From Glaciihabitans sp. (GTDB lineage Bacteria > Actinomycetota > Actinomycetes > Actinomycetales > Microbacteriaceae): a stretch of DNA of 64,000 nt. The stretch covers positions 62,001-126,000 of the forward strand of contig JAODBD010000009.1 of assembly GCA_025463785.1 (NCBI GenBank), written 5' to 3'. The notes under the pieces are model-generated. The model searched no databases, was not told the origin of the DNA, and saw only the letters and a program-made list of their open reading frames with translations. This document shows positions 7,826-16,962 of this stretch, piece by piece. The position numbers and the translations under genes are program-made. Every line of letters starts with the position of its first letter. The first letter of the stretch is position 1.

Positions 7826-9667
7826 TCACGAATGCATGATGCGCCGAAGATAGTCGATTCGGGACTGCAGCTGCGCAACTGTGGCCTGTGCCACTGCTGG
7901 GCCACCGCATACCCGACGGAGTTCTGCGTGCACATGTGCGTGCTGGTCCCCGCTCAACTTCGCGCGCATTCCCACAAGCCCGTTGAGCACCGAACGCTGC
8001 TCCTTCAGGTTTCGATACAGCGGCTTGTCTTCCGGTTGCTCGCTCGCGGGCCTGGTCGCGGCGTGTCGCGACTGGCGAGCCTGTCGCTGCTGAAGCAGCT
8101 CACGGACCTGGTCGGGCTCAAGGATCCCGGGCAGGCCAAGGAAATCGAGTTCCTCGTCACTGCCGACAGACGCGGCGAATCCGAAATCCGTTCCATCGAA
8201 GAGCACTCGGTCAAAATTTGCGTCGGACTCGAGCGCCTGCCAGGTGAACTCGTCCTCGAGTTTCTCCGAGGCCTTCTCCTCCCGGTTGGCTTCGTCCAGG
8301 AGGTCGTCGTCGAGCGAACCGTCGTCTTCGGCCACTCGATCGAGTGCGTGGTCTCGCTCGAGTTCGAGTTGGGAAGCCAGCGCCATCAGCATAGGAACAC
8401 TCGGTAGGAAGATGGTCGCCGTCTCACCCCGCCGACGCGCCCGCACGAAACGACCGACCGCCTGCGCGAAATACAACGGCGTCGAGGCGGATGTCGCGTA
8501 GACCCCGACGGCCAACCGCGGCACGTCGACACCCTCCGACACCATGCGCACTGCGACCATCCAGCGTGAGTCGCCCTGGGCGAACGCCTCAATGCGATCG
8601 CTCGATTCCTTCTCGTCTGACAGAACGATCGAGGGAATCTTGCCGGTGATCTCCGTGAGAATTGCGGCGTACGCCCGCGCGGCGAACTGATCGGTCGCGA
8701 TGACAAGGCCGCCCGCATCCGGAATCGAATGACGAACTTCGGTCAGCCGACGATCGGCCGCCGTGAGCACAGCGGGGATCCAATCGCCCTCGGGAGACAG
8801 CGCTGTGCGCCATGCCTGCGCCGTGACGTCTTTCGTGTCGTCCTGCCCAAGACGCGCCTCGAACTCCTCGCCCATCTTGGTGCGCCAGCGCATCTTGCCC
8901 GCGTACGCCATGAACAGGACCGGACGCACTACGCCATCCTCAAGCGCCCGACCGTACCCGTAGTTGTAGTCGGTGCTGGAGAGCCGGATGCCGTGCTCAT
9001 CGCGCAGGTACGTCACGAACGGGATGGGAGCCGTGTCTGAACGGAACGGCGTACCCGTGAGAGACAGACGCCTGGTTGCAGGTTCGAACGCCTCACGAAT
9101 CGCGTCGCCCCAGCTCAGCGCGTCGCCGCCGTGGTGCACTTCATCGAGAATCACCAGCGTGCGCGCAGACTCTGTCAGCTGGCGATGCAGTGCCGCTCTC
9201 ACCGCGACCTGGGCGTAGGTCACGACGACGCCGTTGAAGCGGCGGCCGCCGTACGCGTGACCGTTCTTGAATTCGGGGTTGAGACGGATACCGGCGCGAT
9301 GTGCGGCATCTGCCCACTGCCGTTTCAGATGCTCGGTTGGTGCCACAACGGTGATGCGATCAACGATTCGGCGCGCCAGCAATTCGGCCGCCAGCCTAAG
9401 CGCAAAGGTTGTTTTGCCTGCTCCTGGCGTGGCCGCAGCCAGGAAGTCTCTGGGTTCGGTCTCGAAGTACAGGTCGAGGGCCTCGGCCTGCCAGGCGCGC
9501 AGCTTGTCTGCGGTGCCTCTGGCGGCGCGTTCGGGATAGGACGGTGACAGGTGCTCTGCCGCGAAGGTGCCGACCGGTTTCGAAGCCGCTGGCAGGGCCA
9601 CAGACTCAGCAGATTCCAGCGACGCCAGCTCGTCTGCGTTAGGGGGTGTCGTCACTTGATAAGACAT
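7826..9667 (-). CDS. Superfamily II DEAD/DEAH-type helicase
   Basis: A 613-residue SF2 helicase conserved in actinobacteria, resembling the helicase part of type III restriction or UvrB-like enzymes. Motifs run in order: Walker A TPGAGKTT (about residue 84), DEVH motif II, SLTGTPFR motif III, SEGVDVP and the arginine finger motif QAVGRFVRARR. The last 200 residues hold an acidic segment and no known nuclease or methyltransferase domain. No restriction or methylase gene is nearby, so a role in DNA repair or RNA handling is more likely than restriction. The exact function is unknown. The start is ATG at 9667. Confidence 0.85.
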   Translation of the reverse strand: MSYQVTTPPNADELASLESAESVALPAASKPVGTFAAEHLSPSYPERAARGTADKLRAWQAEALDLYFETEPRDFLAAATPGAGKTTFALRLAAELLARRIVDRITVVAPTEHLKRQWADAAHRAGIRLNPEFKNGHAYGGRRFNGVVVTYAQVAVRAALHRQLTESARTLVILDEVHHGGDALSWGDAIREAFEPATRRLSLTGTPFRSDTAPIPFVTYLRDEHGIRLSSTDYNYGYGRALEDGVVRPVLFMAYAGKMRWRTKMGEEFEARLGQDDTKDVTAQAWRTALSPEGDWIPAVLTAADRRLTEVRHSIPDAGGLVIATDQFAARAYAAILTEITGKIPSIVLSDEKESSDRIEAFAQGDSRWMVAVRMVSEGVDVPRLAVGVYATSASTPLYFAQAVGRFVRARRRGETATIFLPSVPMLMALASQLELERDHALDRVAEDDGSLDDDLLDEANREEKASEKLEDEFTWQALESDANFDRVLFDGTDFGFAASVGSDEELDFLGLPGILEPDQVRELLQQRQARQSRHAATRPASEQPEDKPLYRNLKEQRSVLNGLVGMRAKLSGDQHAHVHAELRRVCGGPAVAQATVAQLQSRIDYLRRIMHS

Positions 9668-9722
9668 TACCGGGCCCGACTGACACGTCGGGTTGACCAG
9701 CGCGGTTGTGGAATCCCGCGAT

Positions 9723-9815
9723 TCAGTGCGCGAAGTGGATGAGAAGAGCGATGGTCACGATCGTCGCGATAACGAGCATCCCGACCAAAGTTAGTGCCCT
9801 CACGCGTACGCTCAT
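9723..9815 (-). CDS. Small single-span membrane protein (30 aa)
   Basis: A 30-codon ORF, MSVRVRALTLVGMLVIATIV followed by TIALLIHFAH, that is almost entirely one transmembrane helix after a short basic N-terminus (inside-positive). An AAGGGGG Shine-Dalgarno lies 8 nt before the ATG at 9815, which is why I accept such a short gene. It sits between dinB and the helicase gene on the same strand. Function is unknown. A longer in-frame start further upstream lacks a ribosome-binding site and overlaps dinB. Confidence 0.6.
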   Translation of the reverse strand: MSVRVRALTLVGMLVIATIVTIALLIHFAH

Positions 9816-9856
9816 CTGCCGCCCCCTTGGCCACACTCTATTGGGTAGGCACGGGG

Positions 9857-11083
9857 TTATGTGCGCTCTGCGGGCTTTTCGACCAGCGCGGCGGGTCGCA
9901 CGAAACCGCCTCCGAATCGCTCCGCAACGGCGTCGATCGCGTGCTCCGCCTCGCGCCAACCCACGTTGGTCTCCCAGAGGCCGAGCGCAGCGTCGCCCGC
10001 CGACGCAAGCTGCTCCATGCGCACGCCGACAAGGCGAATGCGAGACTCCGGTCGGCCGACCGCCCGGTAGATATCGGCAACCTCCTCGTAGATGCGCCGA
10101 CCGAGGGCAGTGTGTTCATCGAGCTTGCGAGAGCGGGTGATAGTGGTGAAATCGCCGAATCGAAGTTTCAACACGACCGTCCTGCCGACGAGCCCCGCTC
10201 CACGCAGCCGAACCCCCACCAGGTTGCTCATTCGAAGCAACTCGCGCAGGACCGTCGCGGGCTCGGTGACGTCGTACTCGAACGTGACTTCGTGGCCGAC
10301 GCTCTTCTCCTCGCGTTCAATCGACACAGACCGCGGGTCGCGCGCCCACGACAACGCGTGAAGTTTCTCCCCGGCGGCTGCTCCGAGCATCGTCGTGAGG
10401 CTGCTGAGCGGGGTGGCTGCGACGTCTCCGATCGTTCTCAGTCCAAGCCGAACAAGCTGTTCTTCGGTCTTCGAGCCGACTCCCCAGAGCGCGCTGATCG
10501 GCAACGGATGCAGGAATTCGAGCGTGTCGGCCAGTGGCACCACCAGAAGACCATCGGGTTTGGCTCGGCTTGAGGCGAGTTTCGCGATGAACTTGGTCGC
10601 GGCCACGCCAATCGAACAGTGCAGGCCGGTCTCGGCGTAAACGCGCTCCCGGAGCGAGGTCGCGATCTCCCATGGGGAGCCGAGGAGGCGGCGTGCGCCT
10701 GCAACATCCAGAAAGGCTTCATCGATACTGAGGGGCTCGACAAGCGGCGTGACATCCCCGCAGAGGCCCATGACGACCCTCGAGAAATGGCGATAGCGGT
10801 CGAAATGCGGTTCGAGGACGATGGCATTCGGGCAGCGCCGAAGGGCTAAGGACATAGGCATTGCCGAGTTCACGCCGTACTTGCGTGCCTCATAGGTGGC
10901 GGCAGTGACGACCGAGCGCCCACCACGGCCTCCGACGATGACGGGCTTGCCCACCAGCTCCGGGCGCTCAAGCAGTTCGACGGACGCAAAAAAGGCGTCC
11001 ATATCGAGGTGCATAATCGTCGCAGCCTCGTCGTCAACGGGGACAGCCGAAACCTGCCTGCCGCGACCGTCCTGCTTGCTCAC
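9857..11083 (-). CDS. dinB: DNA polymerase IV (DinB)
   Basis: A 408-residue Y-family translesion polymerase with an intact active site: HLDMDAFFASVE (Asp27 and Asp29) and LSIDEAFLDV (about residue 120). Helix-hairpin-helix (ALWGVGSKTEEQL) and little-finger regions follow. The start is taken as GTG at 11083, giving VSKQDGRGRQ before the polymerase core and leaving 84 bases to the divergent SGNH hydrolase gene. A GGGGG run sits almost directly against this GTG, so the start is probable, not certain. Extending the frame further upstream would run it through the hydrolase gene. Confidence 0.93.
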   Translation of the reverse strand: MSKQDGRGRQVSAVPVDDEAATIMHLDMDAFFASVELLERPELVGKPVIVGGRGGRSVVTAATYEARKYGVNSAMPMSLALRRCPNAIVLEPHFDRYRHFSRVVMGLCGDVTPLVEPLSIDEAFLDVAGARRLLGSPWEIATSLRERVYAETGLHCSIGVAATKFIAKLASSRAKPDGLLVVPLADTLEFLHPLPISALWGVGSKTEEQLVRLGLRTIGDVAATPLSSLTTMLGAAAGEKLHALSWARDPRSVSIEREEKSVGHEVTFEYDVTEPATVLRELLRMSNLVGVRLRGAGLVGRTVVLKLRFGDFTTITRSRKLDEHTALGRRIYEEVADIYRAVGRPESRIRLVGVRMEQLASAGDAALGLWETNVGWREAEHAIDAVAERFGGGFVRPAALVEKPAERT

Positions 11084-11167
11084 TCCCCCAGCTTCGCAGC
11101 AACTACCGACGGATGGGGCGCTTGGCACACCGCGGCGGCAAGCCAGGGCCGGTGGCAGGATGGACGC

Positions 11168-11929
11168 ATGGCCGAGCAACATCCCTGGACTCGTTACGTC
11201 GCCATCGGCGATTCGTTCTCTGAGGGCATCGGTGACCCGGAACCCGCAAGCCCGGGCGGATTCCGGGGCTGGGCCGATCGCGTCGCGGAGGTTCTGAGTG
11301 CCCAGACCGCTGATTTCGCCTACGCGAACCTCGCCATCCGTGGTCGACTCATGCAGCAGATCTTCGACCAGCAAATCGAGCCGGCGCTCGAGCTGCATCC
11401 GAATCTCATCAGCATCTCCGCAGGCGGTAACAACATCATCCGGCCGGGTAGCGACCCCGACCTTATCGCCGCAAAACTTGACGAGGCGGTGGGTCGGCTT
11501 AGGCAGGATGGCGCGACCGTGGTCGTCTTCACGGGCCCTGACATTGGGATGACGCCGGTGCTCGGTCGAACCCGGGGCAAGGTCGCCATCTTCAACGAGA
11601 ACATCCACACCATCGCCCTGAAACACGACGCGGTCGTCGCCGATATGTGGGCGTTGCGGGAGCTTGCCGATCCGCGCATGTGGGCGCCCGATCGTCTGCA
11701 TTTCTCCCCCATCGGCCACAACACGATTGCTCGAATGGTGCTGGACACCCTGGGCGTCGCCAACGAACTTGAGCCGTTTTCGCCGGATCCGCTTCCGGCA
11801 GTGTCGTGGCGCCAGGCCCGGGCGGACGATCTCGACTGGGCGCGCACACACCTGGTGCCCTGGATGATCAGGCGCATCCGTCGCCGGTCATCTGGCGACT
11901 TCATCACGCCCAAGAGACCCGGCTACTGA
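11168..11929 (+). CDS. SGNH/GDSL-family hydrolase
   Basis: A 253-residue cytoplasmic SGNH hydrolase (esterase/lipase fold). The four blocks are visible: GDSFSEG with the catalytic Ser, a Gly in block II (AIRGRLM region), SAGGNN block III, and DRLHFSPIGH with the catalytic Asp and His. No signal peptide is present. The start is ATG at 11168 (MAEQHPWTRY) with AGGA eight bases upstream. The gene is divergent from dinB and converges on the desaturase gene. The substrate cannot be read from the sequence. Confidence 0.88.
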   Translation: MAEQHPWTRYVAIGDSFSEGIGDPEPASPGGFRGWADRVAEVLSAQTADFAYANLAIRGRLMQQIFDQQIEPALELHPNLISISAGGNNIIRPGSDPDLIAAKLDEAVGRLRQDGATVVVFTGPDIGMTPVLGRTRGKVAIFNENIHTIALKHDAVVADMWALRELADPRMWAPDRLHFSPIGHNTIARMVLDTLGVANELEPFSPDPLPAVSWRQARADDLDWARTHLVPWMIRRIRRRSSGDFITPKRPGY

Positions 11930-11947
11930 GCTGAGGTTTCGGGCAGC

Positions 11948-13081
11948 CTAGCGCCCGAAGTTCTGTGCCGCGGGGCAGTCGAACGGGTCTCTGGCGGTGA
12001 GGCCGACCCGGTTTAGATAGGAAATGACGATGCCGTAGGACTCGAGAAGCGGCACCTGCGAGTAGCTGATGTCCCGGTCAGCGCAGTATTCGCGAACGAT
12101 CTCGCTCGCCTGTTTCAGGTAAGGCCGCGGCATGCTGGGGAACAGATGGTGCTCGATCTGGTAATTGAGGCCGCCCATGAAGGTTGTCATCCCGAGGCCG
12201 CCAACGTTGCGGCTGGTCAGGACCTGCCTGCGCAGAAAGTCGACCTTGGCATCCCTGGCGACGTGCGGCATGCCCTTGTGGTTGGGCGCAAAGGATGCGC
12301 CCATGTAGACGCCGAACACGGCCAGTTGCACGGCCAGGAACGCGAACGCCATCCCGAGTGGAAGGAACGCGAAGACGACTCCGAGGTATGAGATGTTGCG
12401 TACGAGGATGAACGTGATCTCCAGCGGGCGCTTGTCGACCTTTCCCGGTGAGAAGACGGTGCGAACCGCCTGAACATGAAGGTTGAGTCCCTCGAGAGTC
12501 AGCGCGGGAAAGAACAACCAGCCCTGGCGTGTGGCGAGCCAGGACCAAATGCCCTTGAGTTCACGCGCGTGCTTCTCCTGGAAGACGATGAAATCAGGTT
12601 CGATGTCGGGATCGCGGTCGATCGTATTCGGAGCTGCGTGGTGACGGGAGTGCTTCGACATCCACCACGTGTAGCTGATGCCCACGAGGAAGGAGGCGAT
12701 AAAGCGCCCGGAATTATCGTTGGCTCTGCCCGAAGCCCATACCTGCCGGTGCGAAGCCTCGTGCGCCAGAAATGCATATTGGGTGAAAAGAATGCCGAGG
12801 GCTCCAGCCACCAACAGTTCGTACCAACTGCCTCGAAGGAGAACGAATCCAAGTCCCGCGCCCCCGACTGCAAGCGTGACGAGAGCGAACATCCCGATGT
12901 AGAAGAGCCGACGCCTTCGCAACAGACCGGCATCCTGAATGGTGCTGAGCAGCGCGGCGAAGTCTGACGTGGGATTCGCGAGACCACGCGGTCCGGTCCG
13001 CACGATCCGCACCTCTGGCGGCCGCACGGAAGCGGACGAAGCTGCAGACGCGGCGATTGCCTCGGCCCCAGGAATAGTCAC
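11948..13081 (-). CDS. Membrane fatty acid desaturase
   Basis: An acyl-lipid or acyl-CoA desaturase of the front-end (delta-6-like) family without a cytochrome b5 domain. The three di-iron histidine boxes are HEASH, HSRHH and QIEHH. Membrane helices occur around residues 70-115 and 215-265, counting from the longer start. Such enzymes introduce double bases into membrane acyl chains and often help cold adaptation. I prefer the GTG at 13081, which has AGGGGA just upstream; an in-frame TTG at 13108 adds nine residues and has no ribosome-binding site. The gene is convergent with the SGNH hydrolase gene. Confidence 0.88.
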   Translation of the reverse strand: MTIPGAEAIAASAASSASVRPPEVRIVRTGPRGLANPTSDFAALLSTIQDAGLLRRRRLFYIGMFALVTLAVGGAGLGFVLLRGSWYELLVAGALGILFTQYAFLAHEASHRQVWASGRANDNSGRFIASFLVGISYTWWMSKHSRHHAAPNTIDRDPDIEPDFIVFQEKHARELKGIWSWLATRQGWLFFPALTLEGLNLHVQAVRTVFSPGKVDKRPLEITFILVRNISYLGVVFAFLPLGMAFAFLAVQLAVFGVYMGASFAPNHKGMPHVARDAKVDFLRRQVLTSRNVGGLGMTTFMGGLNYQIEHHLFPSMPRPYLKQASEIVREYCADRDISYSQVPLLESYGIVISYLNRVGLTARDPFDCPAAQNFGR

Positions 13082-13176
13082 ATGTCCCCTAACGTCGGGT
13101 CGGCCCAAGGCCGGCGAGAGAGCGGGTGCTCAAGCGATGTCCACAGCTTAGGGCTCCATTGCGGTGAATCGGCTGT

Positions 13177-14403
13177 TTAGGAGAGTTCTCCCGGGTGGGT
13201 CAGGCGCCAAAGCGGGCCGGGGTCAGGGATCGACTGGGTCACCATGAGAGGCACAGAATAGATCTTTCCGTACACCGTGAAGCTCACGTCGCCGACAATT
13301 GCGCCCTTCTTCACCAGGGCAACTGGTCGGATGCTGACGGTGCCGGTCACCGGCGTACCAGCCCACACGACGACCGACGCGCTCCTGGTCGCCGTCACAG
13401 TGGTGGTGGCCCCCCATTTGGTCGAGTAGCTGCCGAATCGGGTCCCGACGTTCGTCAGTGTTATCGTCCGAAATCCCGATCGCACTTTTGCGATGATGCT
13501 GCTGATTTGTTTGTCGATGACCGCGTGAGTTGGTCCGTCCATAATGACGCCGACGAAGGTGATGACCTGGGAGCCGATCCTGTAGTCACTTGCGAACAGG
13601 AGCGACGAGCCTGCGCCATTCAGGGTGCCCGTCTTGATTCCGCGCACCCCTGACTTTCCCAGCAACGTGTTCGTGTTGTCGATTGCGCCCACAATAGGGA
13701 GCGTGATATGCCGGATCGCCATGACGTGAGCCACGAGCGGGTTCGCCAGGGCGATCTTCCCGAGCGCAATCAGGTCGGTGGGAGTGCTCGTGTTGGCCGC
13801 GTTCAGCCCGGTCGAATCCGTGAGAGTTGTCGAGGGCATCCCGTGGGCTTTGACCCAGGCATTCGCCACCGGCAGGAAGTTTGCCTCCGAGCCAAACGCC
13901 CAGTCGACGAGCGCTCGCGCGTAGTTGTTGGCAGAGGCCACGAGGGCGGTGGTAATGACATTGCTCTCGGTCATCGAGGACCCGACCTTGATCGGGTAAA
14001 CGTCACCGTCGCGCGCCGCGTAGCTCGCACTAATCGCCGCGTCAGCCGAGGTGAATGAGATGTCAGGTCCGCTCTGGCCGAGCGTAAGAGGTTTCTTCTC
14101 CAACACCACGAGCGTCGTGATTATCTTCGTCATGGATGCCATCGGGAGCGGTTTGCGACTCCCGCCCTGTGCAAGCGGCCCTGCGTAGCCGATCGCGCTG
14201 ATGGCGCTCGCACCGTAGTTCGGAAGCGTCAGGATCGGCGCAATCGAGGGTGGCGCGACGTACGGCGCCGACGTTGCCGAAACGGATGCGATGGGGGCAA
14301 GCAGTGTGATCGGCAGGTAGAACGCGATCGCGAGCACCACGATGGCGGCTCCGAAAACGACCGCTCGTCGCCTGCGATAGACCTGCTTACGAGTGGGGGG
14401 CAC
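13177..14403 (-). CDS. D-alanyl-D-alanine carboxypeptidase (peptidase S11)
   Basis: A DacA-type penicillin-binding protein of 408 residues that trims the terminal D-Ala from peptidoglycan stem peptides outside the membrane. An N-terminal signal anchor spans about residues 15-37. The penicillin-binding motifs are SMTK (SxxK), SANN (SxN) and KTGT. A C-terminal beta-rich domain follows, but no clear second membrane anchor. The start is GTG at 14403, with TATCCT 6 nt upstream and no Shine-Dalgarno. Confidence 0.9.
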   Translation of the reverse strand: MPPTRKQVYRRRRAVVFGAAIVVLAIAFYLPITLLAPIASVSATSAPYVAPPSIAPILTLPNYGASAISAIGYAGPLAQGGSRKPLPMASMTKIITTLVVLEKKPLTLGQSGPDISFTSADAAISASYAARDGDVYPIKVGSSMTESNVITTALVASANNYARALVDWAFGSEANFLPVANAWVKAHGMPSTTLTDSTGLNAANTSTPTDLIALGKIALANPLVAHVMAIRHITLPIVGAIDNTNTLLGKSGVRGIKTGTLNGAGSSLLFASDYRIGSQVITFVGVIMDGPTHAVIDKQISSIIAKVRSGFRTITLTNVGTRFGSYSTKWGATTTVTATRSASVVVWAGTPVTGTVSIRPVALVKKGAIVGDVSFTVYGKIYSVPLMVTQSIPDPGPLWRLTHPGELS

Positions 14404-14409
14404 CGATCA

Positions 14410-14415
14410 AGGATA
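14410..14415 (-). promoter_or_regulatory. -10 box of the carboxypeptidase gene
   Basis: On the minus strand TATCCT is separated by 6 nt from the GTG at 14403; leaderless spacing. Confidence 0.5.
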
Positions 14416-14477
14416 ATCAGTCTCGCCGATGCCGCCTGCAACATCCCGTCTCGACGACATGCCCGAACGGGCACACG

Positions 14478-15290
14478 CTAGCGGTGGCGGGCAGCGGTCA
14501 ACGCATACAGGGCAACGGCACTCGCCGAAGCGACGTTGAGCGAATCGACCCCGTGCAACATCGGGATGGTCACGGTGACATCCGCTGAGGCCAGCGCCGC
14601 CCTGCTCAGGCCGTCGCCCTCGGTTCCGAGAACAAGGGCGACCTTCGTGGGTGCTGCCGCCGCAAAGTCGTGCAGATCGACGGCATCCGGTGCAAGGGCG
14701 AGCGCAGCGATGGTGAAACCCAGACTCTTCAGGATCGCGGCGCCTTCGGGCCATTCGGGTAGCCGGGTCCAGGGCACTTGCAGCACGGTTCCCATGCTGA
14801 CCCGCACGCTCCTTCGGTACAGCGGGTCCGCGCAGCGCGGGGTAATCAGCACTGCGTCAGCACCGAGGCCGGCCACCGACCGAAATATCGCGCCGACGTT
14901 GGTGTGGTCGACGATGTCCTCGAGCACGACGATTCTGGTTGCATCCCGAACCGTGTCGGCGACGGAAGCGAGGGCCGGGCGGTGCATCGATGCGAGCGCG
15001 CCGCGATGCAGGTTGAACCCGGTCAGGTTCTCGAGGAGGGATGACTCCCCCACGAACACGGGAATATCCAGGTCACCGACCAGGGCTTCGATCTCGGGCA
15101 GCCACTTTTCGAGCGTCAGCACCGACCTCGGGAGGTGCCCAGCAGCCAGGGCCCTGCCGATGACCTTGGTCGACTCGGCGATATAGAGGCCGCCTGCAGG
15201 CTCAGACAATCGTCGAAGCACCACGTCTGTGAGGTTCAGATAGTCCCGCACATCGGCTGAATCGAGCGTGTCGATGGGGACGATGTGCAT
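14478..15290 (-). CDS. TrmH/SpoU-family RNA methyltransferase
   Basis: A 270-residue SPOUT (trefoil-knot) methyltransferase that would methylate a ribose 2'-OH in tRNA or rRNA using S-adenosylmethionine. The SpoU motifs are visible: DHTNVGAIFRSVAGLG (motif 1), VALVLGTEGDGLS (motif 2) and IPMLHGVDSLNVASASAVALY (motif 3). An N-terminal substrate-binding-like domain precedes them. The ATG at 15290 is supported by GAGGGG nine bases upstream. The gene is divergent from the sirtuin gene across 118 bases. The exact RNA target is not evident. Confidence 0.9.
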   Translation of the reverse strand: MHIVPIDTLDSADVRDYLNLTDVVLRRLSEPAGGLYIAESTKVIGRALAAGHLPRSVLTLEKWLPEIEALVGDLDIPVFVGESSLLENLTGFNLHRGALASMHRPALASVADTVRDATRIVVLEDIVDHTNVGAIFRSVAGLGADAVLITPRCADPLYRRSVRVSMGTVLQVPWTRLPEWPEGAAILKSLGFTIAALALAPDAVDLHDFAAAAPTKVALVLGTEGDGLSRAALASADVTVTIPMLHGVDSLNVASASAVALYALTAARHR

Positions 15291-15408
15291 GCTTAAAGCC
15301 CCTCGTGCGTATTCCGCCGGGAGCGGACACTTCCAGCATCCCGAAACATATCCGAAAACTTCGTTGTTTAGTCTTCTCGTATACGACACCAGCGCGGGAG
15401 GAGGCAAC

Positions 15409-16269
15409 ATGCCGCAATCAACTGCCGCTGCCATGCCCGCTCTGTCTCTGGAACAGGCTGCTCTCGTCGACGAAGCAGCGGGCATCCTGCGTGGTCGGCG
15501 CATCGCTGTTCTGACCGGCGCGGGCGTGAGCACCGACTCTGGCATCCCCGATTATCGGGGAGAGGGCGCGCCCGTTCGAATCCCGATGACTTTCCAGCAG
15601 TTTCTAGATGACGTCAACTATCGCAAACGCTATTGGGCGGGCAGCCAGCTCGGGTGGAAGAGATTCGACACCGCGGCGCCCAACGAGGGCCACCGGGCGC
15701 TCGCCGCACTCGAACTCGATGGCGGCGTTAACGGAATCATCACGCAAAACGTCGATGGCCTGCACCTCAGGGCTGGCTCTCAACGGGTGGTCGACCTTCA
15801 CGGAACGATGGACCGCGTCCGGTGCCTGCGTTGCGGTCAGCTCTACGCACGCACCGACGTCGCCGCGCGCATCGTCGAACTCAACCCGTGGTTGGCGGAC
15901 ACCGACTCACTCCAGCTCGGTCCGGATGGAGATGTCGAAATCGCCTCGGTAGACGCATTTCAGCTTCCCGCCTGCAGTGCTTGCGATGGCACACTCAAGC
16001 CCGACATTGTGTTCTTTGGCGAGTTCATCCCCAAGGAGAAATTCATTGAGGCATCCGCTCTGGTACAGAAGGCAGATGCCCTGCTGATCGCTGGTTCTTC
16101 ACTGGTCGTGAACTCGGGCATTCGCCTGCTCGACCACGCGACCAGGCGCCGCATCCCTGTCATCATCGTCAACCGTGGTGCAACCAAGGGTGACCCGCGC
16201 GCGACGCTCAAGATCGATGCGGGAGCAACCGAGACGATCGTGGCCCTCCGGGAGCGCCTTCTCGGCTGA
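15409..16269 (+). CDS. Sir2-family NAD-dependent protein deacylase
   Basis: A 286-residue sirtuin that removes acyl groups from lysines using NAD+. Motifs are TGAGVSTDSGIPDYRG (NAD pocket), TQNVDGLH, DLHGT with the catalytic His, and a zinc site formed by CLRCG and CSACDG. The start is ATG at 15409 with the strongest ribosome-binding site in the window (GGAGGAGG, 6-nt spacing). The histidine phosphatase gene follows 57 bases later on the same strand but has its own promoter-like box. Confidence 0.93.
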   Translation: MPQSTAAAMPALSLEQAALVDEAAGILRGRRIAVLTGAGVSTDSGIPDYRGEGAPVRIPMTFQQFLDDVNYRKRYWAGSQLGWKRFDTAAPNEGHRALAALELDGGVNGIITQNVDGLHLRAGSQRVVDLHGTMDRVRCLRCGQLYARTDVAARIVELNPWLADTDSLQLGPDGDVEIASVDAFQLPACSACDGTLKPDIVFFGEFIPKEKFIEASALVQKADALLIAGSSLVVNSGIRLLDHATRRRIPVIIVNRGATKGDPRATLKIDAGATETIVALRERLLG

Positions 16270-16314
16270 GTTCTCGGCCCGCTCCTTATCCAGAGCCGCT
16301 CGCGCGTGCGCACC

Positions 16315-16320
16315 TAAACT
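16315..16320 (+). promoter_or_regulatory. -10 box of the histidine phosphatase gene
   Basis: TAAACT lies 6 nt before the ATG at 16327; leaderless spacing. Confidence 0.5.
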
Positions 16321-16326
16321 GAGGCC

Positions 16327-16962
16327 ATGACCTCGCTCTACCTCGTTCGTCACGGAGAAACCGACTGGAACGCGCAGCGACGCATCCAGGGCAACACCGA
16401 CGTCCCGCTGAATGACACCGGTCGCCAGCAGGCCAATACGACCGCTCGCCTGCTGGCTCGTCGCGAGTGGGACGGGGTCTTCTCGAGCCCGCTCTCTCGG
16501 GCCTTTGAGACCGCGAGCATCATTTCTCGAGAGCTCGGGATGCCGCTGCCGCAGGCCATACCGGCTGTCGTTGAGCGCAACTACGGCGAGGCCGAGGGAC
16601 TCAACTGGGATGAGATCGAAGCACAGTTTCCCGGCGACACCTTTGTGCCCGGGCGGGAATCCCGCGACGAGGTGGCCCGCCGGGTCATCCCGGCTCTCGT
16701 GGAACTTGCGCAGCAACATCCGGGTGAGGCTCTTATCGTGGTCAGCCACGGGGGCGTCATCCGATCGGTGCTTAACGTGGTCGATCCGGACACACCCCAC
16801 GGTTCGATCACGAACGGTTCGATTCACAGCTTCGAGCTCGTCGAAGGTTCTCTTGAACTGATCGCATTCGACGATCCGATCGACGAGCTTTCGCTTGAGT
16901 GCGGTACCGAGGACCTCGACGAGCAGAATGCGGTGGAGAGCCGCGACAGCGTCCGCGGTTAG
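16327..16962 (+). CDS. Histidine phosphatase family protein (phosphoglycerate mutase-like)
   Basis: A 211-residue enzyme of the RHG branch. The phospho-acceptor histidine is in VRHGETDWN at the N-terminus; the second catalytic His is in VSHGGVIRSV (about residue 140). The short length and the EGLNWDE loop fit a broad-specificity phosphatase more than a true glycolytic mutase. The gene ends in a 4-base overlap (TTAG) with the stop of the convergent glycosyltransferase gene. Confidence 0.88.
   Translation: MTSLYLVRHGETDWNAQRRIQGNTDVPLNDTGRQQANTTARLLARREWDGVFSSPLSRAFETASIISRELGMPLPQAIPAVVERNYGEAEGLNWDEIEAQFPGDTFVPGRESRDEVARRVIPALVELAQQHPGEALIVVSHGGVIRSVLNVVDPDTPHGSITNGSIHSFELVEGSLELIAFDDPIDELSLECGTEDLDEQNAVESRDSVRG

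Noticed and set aside
7826-9667. Restriction-modification or phage-defence system around the helicase
   Set aside because: No nuclease, methyltransferase or defence partner is adjacent; neighbours are a tiny membrane protein and an aminotransferase.
11084-11851. Extension of dinB upstream to 11851
   Set aside because: It would run antisense through the whole SGNH hydrolase gene; the polymerase core begins right after the GTG at 11083.
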